A program made the translations under genes and the position numbers. The notes beneath the pieces were generated by a model. It saw nothing but the letters and a program-made list of their open reading frames with translations, was not told the DNA's origin and made no database searches. From Lichenicola sp964236105 (GTDB lineage Bacteria; Pseudomonadota; Alphaproteobacteria; Acetobacterales; Acetobacteraceae), in the NCBI GenBank assembly GCA_964236105.1, contig CAXSBC010000003.1, forward strand, positions 1 through 64,000: DNA of 64,000 nt, written 5' to 3'. Shown here piece after piece: positions 20,065-28,795 of the stretch. Position 1 is the first letter of the stretch; each line of letters begins with the position of its first letter.

Positions 20065-20915
20065 GCCCAGCCGGATCGGCCCGGACCCGCACCGCCGTCG
20101 TCACCGGCAGCACCGGCGGGATCGGGCGCTGGATCGCGCTCGGCCTCGCCCGGGCCGGCCACGAGCTGGTGCTGGTCGGACGGTCGGCGGAGCGGCTGGC
20201 GACGGCCGTTGCCTGGATCGACGAGCGGGCGCCGGGCGCGCGCCTCTCCACCGTGCGGGCCGATCTGTCGCTGCTCGGCGAGACCAGACGGGCCGCGCGG
20301 GAGATCGCAGCACTCGCGCCCGTGGTCGATGTCCTGGTCAACAACGCCGGGACCCTGTCGCCGCGTCGCCTCGAGACCGCCGAGGGCCATGAGCTCACCC
20401 TCGCGGTGAACCATCTGGCCCCCTTCGTCCTGACCCGGATGCTGCTGCCGGCGCTGCAGGCAGGCGGAGCAGGACGGGTGGTGATGGTCGGCTCGTCCAG
20501 CTCCGACCGGGCGGCGATCAATCCCGACGACCTGGAGCTCAGGCGCGGCTGGTTCATGGCGCGCGCCTATGCCCGCTCCAAGCTCGCCCTGCTGATGACC
20601 AGCATCGAGACGGCCGCGCGGCTGCGGGAGCTGGGCGTCACCATCAACGTCGTGCATCCCGGCCTTGTCGCCACCGGGCTGGTGCGCAGCGGCGGCATCG
20701 AGCAGCTGGTCTGGCGCGCGATGAGCCGGTTCGCCCTGACCGAGGCGCAGGGCGCCGACACCCCGGTCCATGCGGCACTGGCGCTGGAGCTCGCCGGCGT
20801 CAGCGGATGCTATCTGAAGTCGCGTGCCGTGGTCGCCCCGAACCGGCGGGCGCTTGATCCGATGCTGCGGGCCCGGGTGCTGGCGGCGACGGAGCGGCTG
20901 GCGGGCGCGGACTGA
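20061..20915 (+). CDS. Short-chain dehydrogenase (retinol-dehydrogenase-like), probable CTG start
   Basis: A 284-residue NAD(P)-dependent oxidoreductase. TAVVTGSTGGIGR (cofactor motif) lies at about residues 12-24, LVNNAG at about 90-100, a Ser-rich strand VGSSSS, then the active-site Tyr-Lys pair in AYARSK. Its tail CYLKSRAV fits retinol-dehydrogenase-like SDRs. The cofactor motif is encoded upstream of the first GTG (20169); no ATG, GTG or TTG precedes it in frame. The CTG at 20061, overlapping the TGA of the upstream gene, with AAGG at 20050-20053, is the likely start. The 3' end overlaps the opposing gene by 116 bases. Substrate unknown. Confidence 0.8.
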   Translation: MSPAGSARTRTAVVTGSTGGIGRWIALGLARAGHELVLVGRSAERLATAVAWIDERAPGARLSTVRADLSLLGETRRAAREIAALAPVVDVLVNNAGTLSPRRLETAEGHELTLAVNHLAPFVLTRMLLPALQAGGAGRVVMVGSSSSDRAAINPDDLELRRGWFMARAYARSKLALLMTSIETAARLRELGVTINVVHPGLVATGLVRSGGIEQLVWRAMSRFALTEAQGADTPVHAALALELAGVSGCYLKSRAVVAPNRRALDPMLRARVLAATERLAGAD

Positions 20916-21858
20916 CCGGCCGCAGGCGACGCCAGGCGCCCGCGATCCCGAGCTGGCTGCTCCAGCCCCTGGCACCCCGTCGGAACGGCCCGTGCATCGA
21001 GAAGCCGGCCTGCTTGGGCGCGAACAGGCAGGCGACCTGTTGCCGCATCTCCTCGTCGCGCGGCATCTCCGACGCGAAATCGCTCTTCGACACCAGGTAT
21101 CCGGCGAGCCGCGGCGACAGCCGCGCGATCCAGGAGAAGGCCAGCACCACGCCGGTGAGCAGCATCTCGCCGCCGCGTCCGGTGGCGCACAGATACACCC
21201 CCTGCGCCGCGATGTCGGTCTGATACACCGGAGGCACCGGGCGTGCCGGGAACCCCATGTGCGAGACCGCGTGATCGAAGAACGGCGTGTTGATCGCCGG
21301 CGGGAACAGCGTGCCGATCCGCACTCCGCTGCCGGCCAGCCGCAGCTCCATCCCGAGCGACTGGCCGAAGGCCCGCACCGCCGCTTTGGCGCCGGAATAG
21401 GAGGTCATCAGCGGCACGCCGTGGAACACCACGGCGGAGCAGACATTGACGATCATGCCCTCGTCGCGCGGCCGCATGTGCGACAGCGCCACCCGGGTCC
21501 CGTTGACGGTGCCGAGATAGGTCACGTCGGTGACCCGCCGGAACTCCGCCTCGGACACGTCGGTGAAGTGCCCATAGACGCCGTTGCCGGCGGCGTTCAC
21601 CCAGACGCCGATCGGCCCGAGCGCTGCCGCGACCGCGCGCGCGGCGGCGGCCAGGGCGTCGCTGTCGGTCACGTCGGCGGCAGCCCACGCCACCGCGGCA
21701 CCCGGGCTCTGCCGCTCGATCAGCGCCGCGGCCGCGGCGAGCCCCGCGCCGCTGCGCGACACCAGCCCGACCTTCCAGCCGCGGCTGGCGAACAAGGCGG
21801 CGCTGCACAGCCCGATGCCCGAGGATGCGCCGGTCACCAGCACGACGCGCGTCTGCAT
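20800..21858 (-). CDS. Short-chain dehydrogenase/reductase with C-terminal tail
   Basis: A 352-residue SDR. The start shows VVLVTGASSGIGL (cofactor motif); WVNAAGNGVYG takes the place of the usual NNAG loop; YSGAK has the catalytic Tyr and Lys. A long C-terminal segment after the fold (FASEMPRDEEMRQQV and a Pro/Ala-rich tail) extends past the usual 330 residues into the overlap with the opposing gene. ATG 21858 puts the cofactor motif at the very start and is preferred over 21909, which has no ribosome-binding site. It is divergent from cysD, with 240 bases between. Physiological substrate unknown. Confidence 0.8.
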   Translation of the reverse strand: MQTRVVLVTGASSGIGLCSAALFASRGWKVGLVSRSGAGLAAAAALIERQSPGAAVAWAAADVTDSDALAAAARAVAAALGPIGVWVNAAGNGVYGHFTDVSEAEFRRVTDVTYLGTVNGTRVALSHMRPRDEGMIVNVCSAVVFHGVPLMTSYSGAKAAVRAFGQSLGMELRLAGSGVRIGTLFPPAINTPFFDHAVSHMGFPARPVPPVYQTDIAAQGVYLCATGRGGEMLLTGVVLAFSWIARLSPRLAGYLVSKSDFASEMPRDEEMRQQVACLFAPKQAGFSMHGPFRRGARGWSSQLGIAGAWRRLRPVSPRPPAAPSPPAPGPAASDQAPAGSGRPRHATSDSIR

Positions 21859-22098
21859 CGCCTCGTTCACGGGCTCTGGCCTGCGATAAGGTTTGTCGAC
21901 ATCCCGCATTAGCGCCGGTCCGGCGCCGGCTGTAAATCATGCCGCCCGTCCTGCCTGATGGGACCGCCTGGCGCGCACCTATTCCGCCTCGCCTGAGGCA
22001 CGCCGTGCAGGCATGTGCTGTGGCGGCTGGACGTGGGCCATGCGACTGCTATCGGATGATGGCCGAAGGCAGAATCGTCCGACCGAGGAGCGACGACC

Positions 22099-23001
22099 GT
22101 GAGCCTATCGCTGACCCACCTGCAGCGCCTGGAAGCCGAGAGCATCCACATCCTGCAGGAGGTGGTGTCCGAAACCGAGCGCCCGGTGATGCTCTATTCG
22201 GTCGGCAAGGACAGCGCGGTGATGCTGCATCTGGCGCGCAAGGCATTCCACCCGGCGCCGCCGCCGTTTCCGCTGCTGCATGTCGACACCACCTGGAAGT
22301 TCCGGGCGATGTACGAGATGCGCGACCGCATGGCGCGCGACAGCGGCATGGAGCTGCTGGTCCACCACAACCTCGAGGCGCGCGCGCGGGGCATCAATCC
22401 GTTCGATCACGGCGCGCTGCATACCGACATGTGGAAGACCGAGGGCCTGAAGCAGGCGCTCGACCAGGGCGGCTTCGATGCGGCCTTCGGCGGCGCCCGC
22501 CGCGACGAGGAGAAGAGCCGCGCCAAGGAGCGGATCTTCTCGTTCCGGTCGGCCAACCATCGCTGGGACCCCAGGACGCAGCGGCCGGAGCTCTGGCAGA
22601 TCTACAACGCGCGCAAGGGGAAGAACGAGAGCCTGCGCGTGTTCCCGATCTCCAACTGGACCGAGCTCGACATCTGGCAGTACATCCAGCTCGAGGCCAT
22701 CCCGATCGTGCCGCTGTATTTCGCGAGCCTCCGGCCGACGGTGCTGCGCGACGGGCTGATCGTGGTGGTCGATGACGATCGCTTCCGGCTGCATCCCGGC
22801 GAGACGCCGGTGACGCGCAGCGTCCGCTTCCGCACGCTGGGCGACTACCCGCTGACCGGCGCCATCGAGAGCACGGCGGCGACCCTGCCCGAGGTGATCC
22901 AGGAGATGCTGCTGACCACCACCAGCGAGCGCCAGGGCCGCGCCATCGACCGTGACGCGGCCGCGTCGATGGAGAAGAAGAAGCAGGAGGGCTACTTCTG
23001 A
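22099..23001 (+). CDS. cysD: Sulfate adenylyltransferase subunit 2
   Basis: A 300-residue ATP-pyrophosphatase-fold subunit of ATP sulfurylase, which makes adenosine 5'-phosphosulfate. SVGKDSAVMLHL near residue 35 is the PP-loop; FGGARRDEEKSRAKER near 130-145 and the C-terminal SERQGRAIDRD are characteristic of CysD. The GTG start has AGGAG at 22086-22090, eight bases upstream. Its stop TGA overlaps the ATG of cysNC by one base. The two subunits form a complex in which the GTPase drives catalysis. I see no reductase genes next to it, so it could serve sulfur assimilation, sulfated products, or both. Confidence 0.95.
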   Translation: MSLSLTHLQRLEAESIHILQEVVSETERPVMLYSVGKDSAVMLHLARKAFHPAPPPFPLLHVDTTWKFRAMYEMRDRMARDSGMELLVHHNLEARARGINPFDHGALHTDMWKTEGLKQALDQGGFDAAFGGARRDEEKSRAKERIFSFRSANHRWDPRTQRPELWQIYNARKGKNESLRVFPISNWTELDIWQYIQLEAIPIVPLYFASLRPTVLRDGLIVVVDDDRFRLHPGETPVTRSVRFRTLGDYPLTGAIESTAATLPEVIQEMLLTTTSERQGRAIDRDAAASMEKKKQEGYF

Positions 23002-24902
23002 TGGACATGCCGGGCTACCGGGCCGATGCGCTCGCCGCCGCCGACATCGATGCCTATCTCGAGCAGCACCGGCGGAAATCGCTGCTCCGCTTCATCACCT
23101 GCGGCTCGGTCGATGACGGCAAGTCGACCCTGATCGGCCGGCTGCTCTACGACAGCAGGATGATCTACGATGATCAGCTCGCAGCGCTGGAAGCCGACAG
23201 CCGGCGTCTCGGCACCCAGGGGCAGAACATCGACTTCGCCCTGCTCGTCGACGGGCTCGCCGCAGAGCGCGAGCAGGGCATCACCATCGACGTCGCCTAC
23301 CGGTTCTTCTCGACCGAGCGACGCAAGTTCATCGTCGCCGACACGCCGGGCCATGAGCAGTACACCCGCAACATGGTCACCGGCGCCTCCACCGCCGACC
23401 TAGCGGTGATCCTGGTCGATGCGCGCAAGGGCATCCTCACCCAGACCCGCCGCCACAGCTACCTGGCGCACCTGCTCGGCATCCGCCACCTGGTGCTGGC
23501 GGTCAACAAGATGGACCTGATCGGCTACGACCAAGCTCGCTACGATGCCATCGTCGCGGAATATGGCCTGTTCGCCGCCTCCATCGGCATCGGGAGCTTC
23601 CTGCCGATGCCGATCTCGGGCCTGGCCGGCGACAGCATCACCAGCCGCTCGGCCAACATGGGCTGGTATGCCGGGCCCTGCCTGATCGAGCATCTGGAGA
23701 CGGTCGGGCTCGACGTCGCCGCCGAGCAGGGCAGGCCGTTCCGCATGCCGGTGCAGCTGGTGAAGCGCCCGGACCTCGACTTCCGCGGCTTCGCCGGCCT
23801 GATCGCGTCGGGCAGCATCCGTCCGGGCGACGCCGTGCGCATCCTGCCCTCCGGACGCACCAGCACCGTGGCGCGCATCGTCACCTTCGACGGCGACCTC
23901 GAGCTCGCCGTCGCCGGCCAGTCGGTCACCCTGACGCTGGCCGACGAGGTGGACTGCTCGCGCGGCGACGTGATCAGCGCGGCCGCCGATCCGCCCGAGG
24001 TCGCCGACCAGTTCGAGGCGACGCTGGTCTGGATGTCGGACGACCCGATGCTGCCCGGCCGCTCCTATCTGCTGAAGCTCGCCAGCCAGACGGTGTCGGC
24101 GCAGATCCAGCCGCCGAAATATCAGGTCAACGTCAACACGATGGAGCATCTGGCGGCACGGACGCTGGAGCTGAACGCGATCGGCATCGCCAACCTGTCG
24201 ACCGACCGGCCGCTGGTGTTCGCGCCCTATGCCGAGAGCCGCGAGCTCGGCGGCTTCATCCTGATCGACAAGATCAGCAACGCCACCGTGGCCGCCGGCC
24301 TGCTGCATTTCGCGCTGCGCCGCGCCAGCAACGTCCACTGGCAGGCGATCGAGATCAACCGGGACGCGCATGCGGCGCAGAAGCAGCAGCAGCCGCGCGT
24401 GCTCTGGTTCACCGGCCTGTCCGGGGCCGGCAAGTCGACGATCGCCAATCTGGTGGAGAAGAAGCTGCATGCGATGGGCCGGCACAGCTTCCTGCTCGAC
24501 GGCGACAATATCCGCCACGGGCTGAACAAGGATCTCGGCTTTACCGATGCCGACCGGGTGGAGAACATCCGCCGCGTCGGCGAGGTCGCCAGGCTGATGA
24601 CCGATGCCGGGCTGATCGTGCTGACCGCCTTCATCTCGCCGTTCCGGGCCGAGCGGCGGCTGGTGCGCTCGATGCTGCCCGAAGGCGAGTTCGTCGAGAT
24701 CCATGTCGATACGAGCCTCGCCGAAGCGGAGCGACGCGACGTGAAGGGGCTCTACGGCAAGGCCAGACGCGGCGAGCTCAAGAACTTCACCGGCATCGAC
24801 AGCCCGTACGAACCACCCGAGCACGCCGAGATCCGCATCGACACCGCGACCACGACTCCGGAGCGGGCTGCCGAGATCATTGTCGCCAGCCTGTTCAGCT
24901 GA
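23001..24902 (+). CDS. cysNC: Bifunctional sulfate adenylyltransferase subunit 1/APS kinase
   Basis: A 633-residue fusion of CysN (GTPase) and CysC (APS kinase), as in NodQ. The GTPase part has GSVDDGKSTLIGR near residue 31, DTPGHEQYTRNM near 115, and NKMD near 170, followed by two beta-barrel domains. From residue about 460 the kinase shows FTGLSGAGKSTIANL, LLDGDNIRHGLNKDLGF and the conserved ENIRRVGEVA helix. The product is PAPS. The fusion is common in alpha- and gammaproteobacteria. The start ATG overlaps the cysD stop codon. Gene ends 66 bases before the opposed EAL gene. Confidence 0.95.
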   Translation: MDMPGYRADALAAADIDAYLEQHRRKSLLRFITCGSVDDGKSTLIGRLLYDSRMIYDDQLAALEADSRRLGTQGQNIDFALLVDGLAAEREQGITIDVAYRFFSTERRKFIVADTPGHEQYTRNMVTGASTADLAVILVDARKGILTQTRRHSYLAHLLGIRHLVLAVNKMDLIGYDQARYDAIVAEYGLFAASIGIGSFLPMPISGLAGDSITSRSANMGWYAGPCLIEHLETVGLDVAAEQGRPFRMPVQLVKRPDLDFRGFAGLIASGSIRPGDAVRILPSGRTSTVARIVTFDGDLELAVAGQSVTLTLADEVDCSRGDVISAAADPPEVADQFEATLVWMSDDPMLPGRSYLLKLASQTVSAQIQPPKYQVNVNTMEHLAARTLELNAIGIANLSTDRPLVFAPYAESRELGGFILIDKISNATVAAGLLHFALRRASNVHWQAIEINRDAHAAQKQQQPRVLWFTGLSGAGKSTIANLVEKKLHAMGRHSFLLDGDNIRHGLNKDLGFTDADRVENIRRVGEVARLMTDAGLIVLTAFISPFRAERRLVRSMLPEGEFVEIHVDTSLAEAERRDVKGLYGKARRGELKNFTGIDSPYEPPEHAEIRIDTATTTPERAAEIIVASLFS

Positions 24903-24968
24903 ACGCGCCGCGGCCGCGCGTTCCCGTGGCCGGCGCCAGCCCGGACTGCGTGCCCGGATCGCGGATGG

Positions 24969-25757
24969 TCAGGATCGTGGCGGCATCGCCGCGACGGGCA
25001 GGACGCCGCACGCCGGCCTCGCGAACAGGTATCCTTGGAACAGCTCGATCCCGAGCTCCCGAAGCGTGTCGAATTCGGCCGCCTGCTCGACCCCTTCCGC
25101 GATCAGGGTGATGCCAAGCTCGGCGCCGAGCCGCACCAGGCTGCGAACCAGCGTACGACGTACCCGGTCGACATGGATGTCGCGGATCAGGTGCATGTCC
25201 AGCTTGACGATGTCGGGCTGGAAATCCGCCAGCAGGTTCAGGTTCGAATGGCCTGCGCCGAAATCGTCGATCGCCACCTTGAAGCCCATGCCGCGGTAGG
25301 CGGATATGATGGCGCGCATGTGCAGCGGATCGTGCAGCTTCTCGTCTTCGGTGATCTCGAACAGGATCGCCTCGTTCGGCAGCCCGGCGCGCCGCGCCGC
25401 CGCCAGGCTGGTCCGCAGGCATCGCACCGGTTCGTAGATCGCGTTCGGCCGGAAGTTGATCGACAGCATGGCGCCCGTCCGGCGGAGGCCCAGCGCGGCG
25501 GCGGTCTCGATCGCGGTGGTGCGGCACCTCTGGTCGAAGCTGTAGGTGTTGTTGGCGGTGACGGCCGACAGCACCGATTGCGCGCCCTCCCCGTTGGGCC
25601 CGCGCACCAGCGCCTCGAAGGCGAAGACCCGCCCGTCGGCATGAACGATCGGCTGGAACGCCATGGTGATCGGAAGCACGAACCCGTCGCTGCGGCAGCC
25701 GGCGCAGCCGACGGCCGCGTCCGCTTTGGGATTGGGATCAAGGAGAATGGTGTCCAT
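24969..25757 (-). CDS. EAL-domain cyclic-di-GMP phosphodiesterase
   Basis: A 262-residue stand-alone EAL protein that should hydrolyse c-di-GMP to pGpG. The main motif is EALVRG. All metal and catalytic residues are visible: Asn in INFRPN, Glu in FEITED, the Asp pair in IDDFGAG, Lys in IVKLDM, Glu in AEGVE, and Gln in FQGYLFARP. The N-terminus has a CAGCR pair of cysteines before the domain, perhaps metal- or redox-responsive. No membrane segment or second domain exists. It could act against the membrane cyclase at 16410-17579. Confidence 0.92.
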   Translation of the reverse strand: MDTILLDPNPKADAAVGCAGCRSDGFVLPITMAFQPIVHADGRVFAFEALVRGPNGEGAQSVLSAVTANNTYSFDQRCRTTAIETAAALGLRRTGAMLSINFRPNAIYEPVRCLRTSLAAARRAGLPNEAILFEITEDEKLHDPLHMRAIISAYRGMGFKVAIDDFGAGHSNLNLLADFQPDIVKLDMHLIRDIHVDRVRRTLVRSLVRLGAELGITLIAEGVEQAAEFDTLRELGIELFQGYLFARPACGVLPVAAMPPRS

Positions 25758-25919
25758 GGACGCATGGTGGCACGACAGATTGAACGAACGGTGAAGATAT
25801 CTGTTTCACAATGGCAACATCACGCCGTTCTCTTGCCATGATGTCGGCCGATCGTGAACGCAGCCGGCGCCGGCCATGACGCTGCGCCGCTCGATCCCAT
25901 CTGGAAGGTTCACCGTTCC

Positions 25920-26231
25920 ATGCCCATCCGACATCGGCTCGGGGTTTCACTGCTCGCCGCCGCCGCCAGCCTCGCCGCTCTCGGTCAGGCCCATGCGCAG
26001 CCCTATGGCTACGCGCCGCTGCCGCCGCCACGCTTCGAGGCGCCGCCGCCCCCGCCGCCGCCCGGTCCGCGCATGGTGTGGCAGCGCGGCAGCTGGGAAT
26101 GGGATGGCCGGGGCTATGGCTGGCGCCCAGGCCACTATGTCGGCTGGCGTCCGCACTACGGCGAATGGATCCCGGGTCACTGGTCCCGTCGCGGCTACCA
26201 GCAGGTGTGGATCCCGGCCCACTGGCGCTGA
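25920..26231 (+). CDS. Exported YXWGXW-repeat-like protein
   Basis: A 103-residue precursor with a signal peptide (MPIRHRLGVSLLAAAASLAA, then GQAHAQ; cleavage near residue 27). The mature protein is Pro-rich (FEAPPPPPPPGP), then has repeats with the Tyr/Trp-Gly-Trp theme: WEWDGRGYGWRPGHYVGW and WIPGHW twice. This is the YXWGXW pattern of small exported proteins in Gram-negative bacteria, of unknown biochemical role. It is divergent from the EAL gene. ATG 25920 gives a complete signal peptide. Confidence 0.8.
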   Translation: MPIRHRLGVSLLAAAASLAALGQAHAQPYGYAPLPPPRFEAPPPPPPPGPRMVWQRGSWEWDGRGYGWRPGHYVGWRPHYGEWIPGHWSRRGYQQVWIPAHWR

Positions 26232-26314
26232 CGCCCGGACCGGGCCGGGCACGCCCGAGGCACGCCGCCCGGACATCCCGACGCGGGAACGCCGATGGAC
26301 CGGTGATCCTGGTT

Positions 26315-28204
26315 TCAGGACGCGGCTTCCAGCTCCGCTTCGGCGTCGAGCCAGGCTTCTTCCGCTGCCGTGGCCTCGCGAGCGATGGCGGCAAGGCGGG
26401 TGTTGGCGCGGGTGATCTCGTCGGGGCGGCCGGACGCATAGAGCTCGGGATCGGCCAGGCGCGCCTCGATCGTCGTCCGTTCGGCCGCGAGCCTCGCCAT
26501 CGACGCCTCGGCATCGCGGGCGCGCTTGCGCACCGGTGCCATCGCGCGGCGCACCTCGGCGCGGTCCCGCCGGTCGTCGGCGCGGGCGGGCGGGGGGCGC
26601 GATCCCGGCTCGCGCGGCGCCTCCCGCGCCGCCGCGCGCGCCCGCTCGGCGAGCCACAGCCGGTAATCCGCCATGTCGCCGTCGAACGGCGCCACCGTGC
26701 CGTCGCCGACCAGCCACAGCCGGTCCGCCACCAGCTCCACCAGATGCGGGTCGTGGCTGATCAGCAGCACCGCGCCCTCGAACTCGGCCAGCGCCCGGAT
26801 CAGCGCCTCGCGCGCATCGAGGTCGAGATGGTTGGTCGGCTCGTCCAGGATCAGCAGCTGCGGGGCGTCGCGCGTCGCCAGCGCCAGCAGCAGCCGCGCC
26901 TTCTCGCCGCCCGAAAGGTCGCTCGCCGGGGTCTCGGCGCGGTTCGCGTCCAGCCCGAACCGTGCCAGCTGCGCCCGCAGCACGGTCGGCAGCGCCGTCG
27001 GCAGGGCGTGCGCCATGTGCTGCACCGGGGTCTCGTCCGCGACCAGCTCGTCCGTCTGGTGCTGCGCGAAATAGCCCACCTTGAGCTTCGGGCTGTGCTG
27101 CAGGCGTCCCGAGATCGGCGCCAGCCGTCCGGCGATCAGCTTGGCGAAGGTGGACTTGCCGTTGCCGTTGGCGCCGAGCAGCGCGATCCGGTCCTCCATG
27201 TCGATCCGCAGCGACAGGTTGGACAGCACCGCCCGGCCGTCATAGCCGATCGTCGCCCGCTCCAGCGTCAGCATCGGCGGCGCCAGCTGCGCGGGCTCTG
27301 GGAAGGCGAACCGGGTGGCCGTGTCCTCGATCACGCTCTCGATCGCCGGCAGCCGCTCCAGCGCCTTCAGCCGCGCCTGCGCCTGCCGGGCCTTGGTGGC
27401 CTTGGCGCGGAACCGGTCCACGAAGGACTGCATGTGCGCCCGGCGCGCGGCGATGCGTTCGGCCGCCCGGTTCTGCTGCAGCGCGTGTTCGGTGCGGATG
27501 CGCACGAATTCGTCATAGCCGCCGGGCGTCAGCGACAGCCGGCCATGGTCCAGATGCGCGATCGCCTCCACCGCCCGGTCCAGCAGCCCGCGATCGTGGC
27601 TGACGATCAGCGCGGCGCCCGGAAAGCGCGCGAGCCAGCCTTCCAGCCAGAGCGTCGCCTCCAGGTCGAGATGGTTGGTGGGCTCGTCCAGCAGCAGCAG
27701 GTCGGGGTTCAGGAACAGGGCGGTCGCCAGCGCCACCCGCATGCGCCAGCCGCCGGAGAAGTCGTCCACCGCGCGCGCCTGGGCTGCGGCGTCGAAGCCG
27801 AGGCCCGACAGGATCGTCGCCGCGCGCGACGGCGCGCTGTCGGCCGAGATCGCCAGCAGGCGCTCGTGGATGTCGGCCAGGCGCGCGCCGTCGGTCGCGG
27901 TGTCGGCTTCGGCGAGCAGGCCGGTGCGCTCGGCGTCGCCCGCCAGCACCGTGTCCAGCAGCGAGGCCGGTCCCGACGGCGCTTCCTGCCGGATCCGCGC
28001 CATGCGGGCGCGGCTCGACAGCCGGATCTCGCCGCCATCGGGCTGGATGTCGCCGGCGATGGCGCCGAGCAGGGTCGACTTGCCGGCGCCGTTGCGTCCG
28101 ACCAGCCCGATCCGCCGTCCCGGCTCGACCGAAAGGTCCGCCCCGTCCAGCAGCGTGCGGCCGGCGATGCGCAGGGTGAGCGACGAGATGACCAGCAGGC
28201 TCAA
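26315..28204 (-). CDS. ABC-F family ATPase (Uup/YheS-like)
   Basis: A 629-residue soluble protein with two ATP-binding cassettes and no membrane segments. First: GRNGAGKST (about 35), FSGGWRMR, LLLLDEPTNHLDL. Second: GANGNGKST (about 330), LSGGEKARLL, LLILDEPTNHLDL. A charged linker of about 60 residues joins them, as in the P-site tRNA interaction motif of ABC-F proteins. These act on ribosomes rather than in transport. The C-terminal Ala/Glu/Arg-rich helix is probably a coiled coil. It is divergent from ndk. Whether it is closer to Uup or YheS is not settled here. Confidence 0.92.
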   Translation of the reverse strand: MSLLVISSLTLRIAGRTLLDGADLSVEPGRRIGLVGRNGAGKSTLLGAIAGDIQPDGGEIRLSSRARMARIRQEAPSGPASLLDTVLAGDAERTGLLAEADTATDGARLADIHERLLAISADSAPSRAATILSGLGFDAAAQARAVDDFSGGWRMRVALATALFLNPDLLLLDEPTNHLDLEATLWLEGWLARFPGAALIVSHDRGLLDRAVEAIAHLDHGRLSLTPGGYDEFVRIRTEHALQQNRAAERIAARRAHMQSFVDRFRAKATKARQAQARLKALERLPAIESVIEDTATRFAFPEPAQLAPPMLTLERATIGYDGRAVLSNLSLRIDMEDRIALLGANGNGKSTFAKLIAGRLAPISGRLQHSPKLKVGYFAQHQTDELVADETPVQHMAHALPTALPTVLRAQLARFGLDANRAETPASDLSGGEKARLLLALATRDAPQLLILDEPTNHLDLDAREALIRALAEFEGAVLLISHDPHLVELVADRLWLVGDGTVAPFDGDMADYRLWLAERARAAAREAPREPGSRPPPARADDRRDRAEVRRAMAPVRKRARDAEASMARLAAERTTIEARLADPELYASGRPDEITRANTRLAAIAREATAAEEAWLDAEAELEAAS

Positions 28205-28325
28205 GCGGTTGGTGCTCCGTTCGTGTGGCGTGTTCTAGCAGCGCGCGCAGTGGCGGGCGCGGCGTTTTTGCTCTAAAGCCCGCGCGCAATCCGACCAGCC
28301 GCCAGCACCCTACAAGGAGAGCCCC

Positions 28326-28748
28326 ATGGCCATCGAGCGCACCCTGTCGATCCTCAAGCCGGACGCGACCCGCCGCAACCTCACGGGCAGGATCAATGCC
28401 CTGTTCGAGGAGGCGGGCCTGACGATCGTGGCGCAGAAGCGCATCCGGCTTTCCGACGCGCAGGCGGGCGCGTTCTATGCGGTGCACAAGGAGCGCCCGT
28501 TCTATGGCAGCCTGGTTGCCTCGATGACCTCGGCGCCGGTGGTGGTGCAGGTGCTGGAAGGCGAGGGGGCCGTGCTGAAGCATCGCGACGTGATGGGCGC
28601 CACCGACCCGAAGAAGGCGGAGCCGCACACCGTGCGCGCGCAGTTCGCCGAAAGCATCGAGGCGAACTCCGTGCACGGCTCGGACAGCCCCGAGAACGCC
28701 GCGACCGAGATCGCGTTCTTCTTCGCCGGCACCGAGATCCTGCCCTGA
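28326..28748 (+). CDS. ndk: Nucleoside diphosphate kinase
   Basis: A 140-residue enzyme passing the gamma-phosphate of ATP to nucleoside diphosphates through a phospho-histidine. RTLSILKPDA at the start, the KPD/R contacts, and NSVHGSDSPENA with active-site His117 are all present. Length fits the tetrameric bacterial enzyme. AAGGAGA lies before the ATG. The MFS gene follows by 47 bases in the same direction. Housekeeping gene, cytoplasmic. Confidence 0.97.
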   Translation: MAIERTLSILKPDATRRNLTGRINALFEEAGLTIVAQKRIRLSDAQAGAFYAVHKERPFYGSLVASMTSAPVVVQVLEGEGAVLKHRDVMGATDPKKAEPHTVRAQFAESIEANSVHGSDSPENAATEIAFFFAGTEILP

Positions 28749-28795
28749 TCCAAACACCCGCACCCGCACCACTGGCGGGTGCCGCCGACAGCGTG

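Noticed and set aside
21910..22098. Riboswitch before cysD
   Set aside because: The 189-base leader has some short dyads, but none of the SAM-type core patterns I know. A control by protein regulators is more likely.
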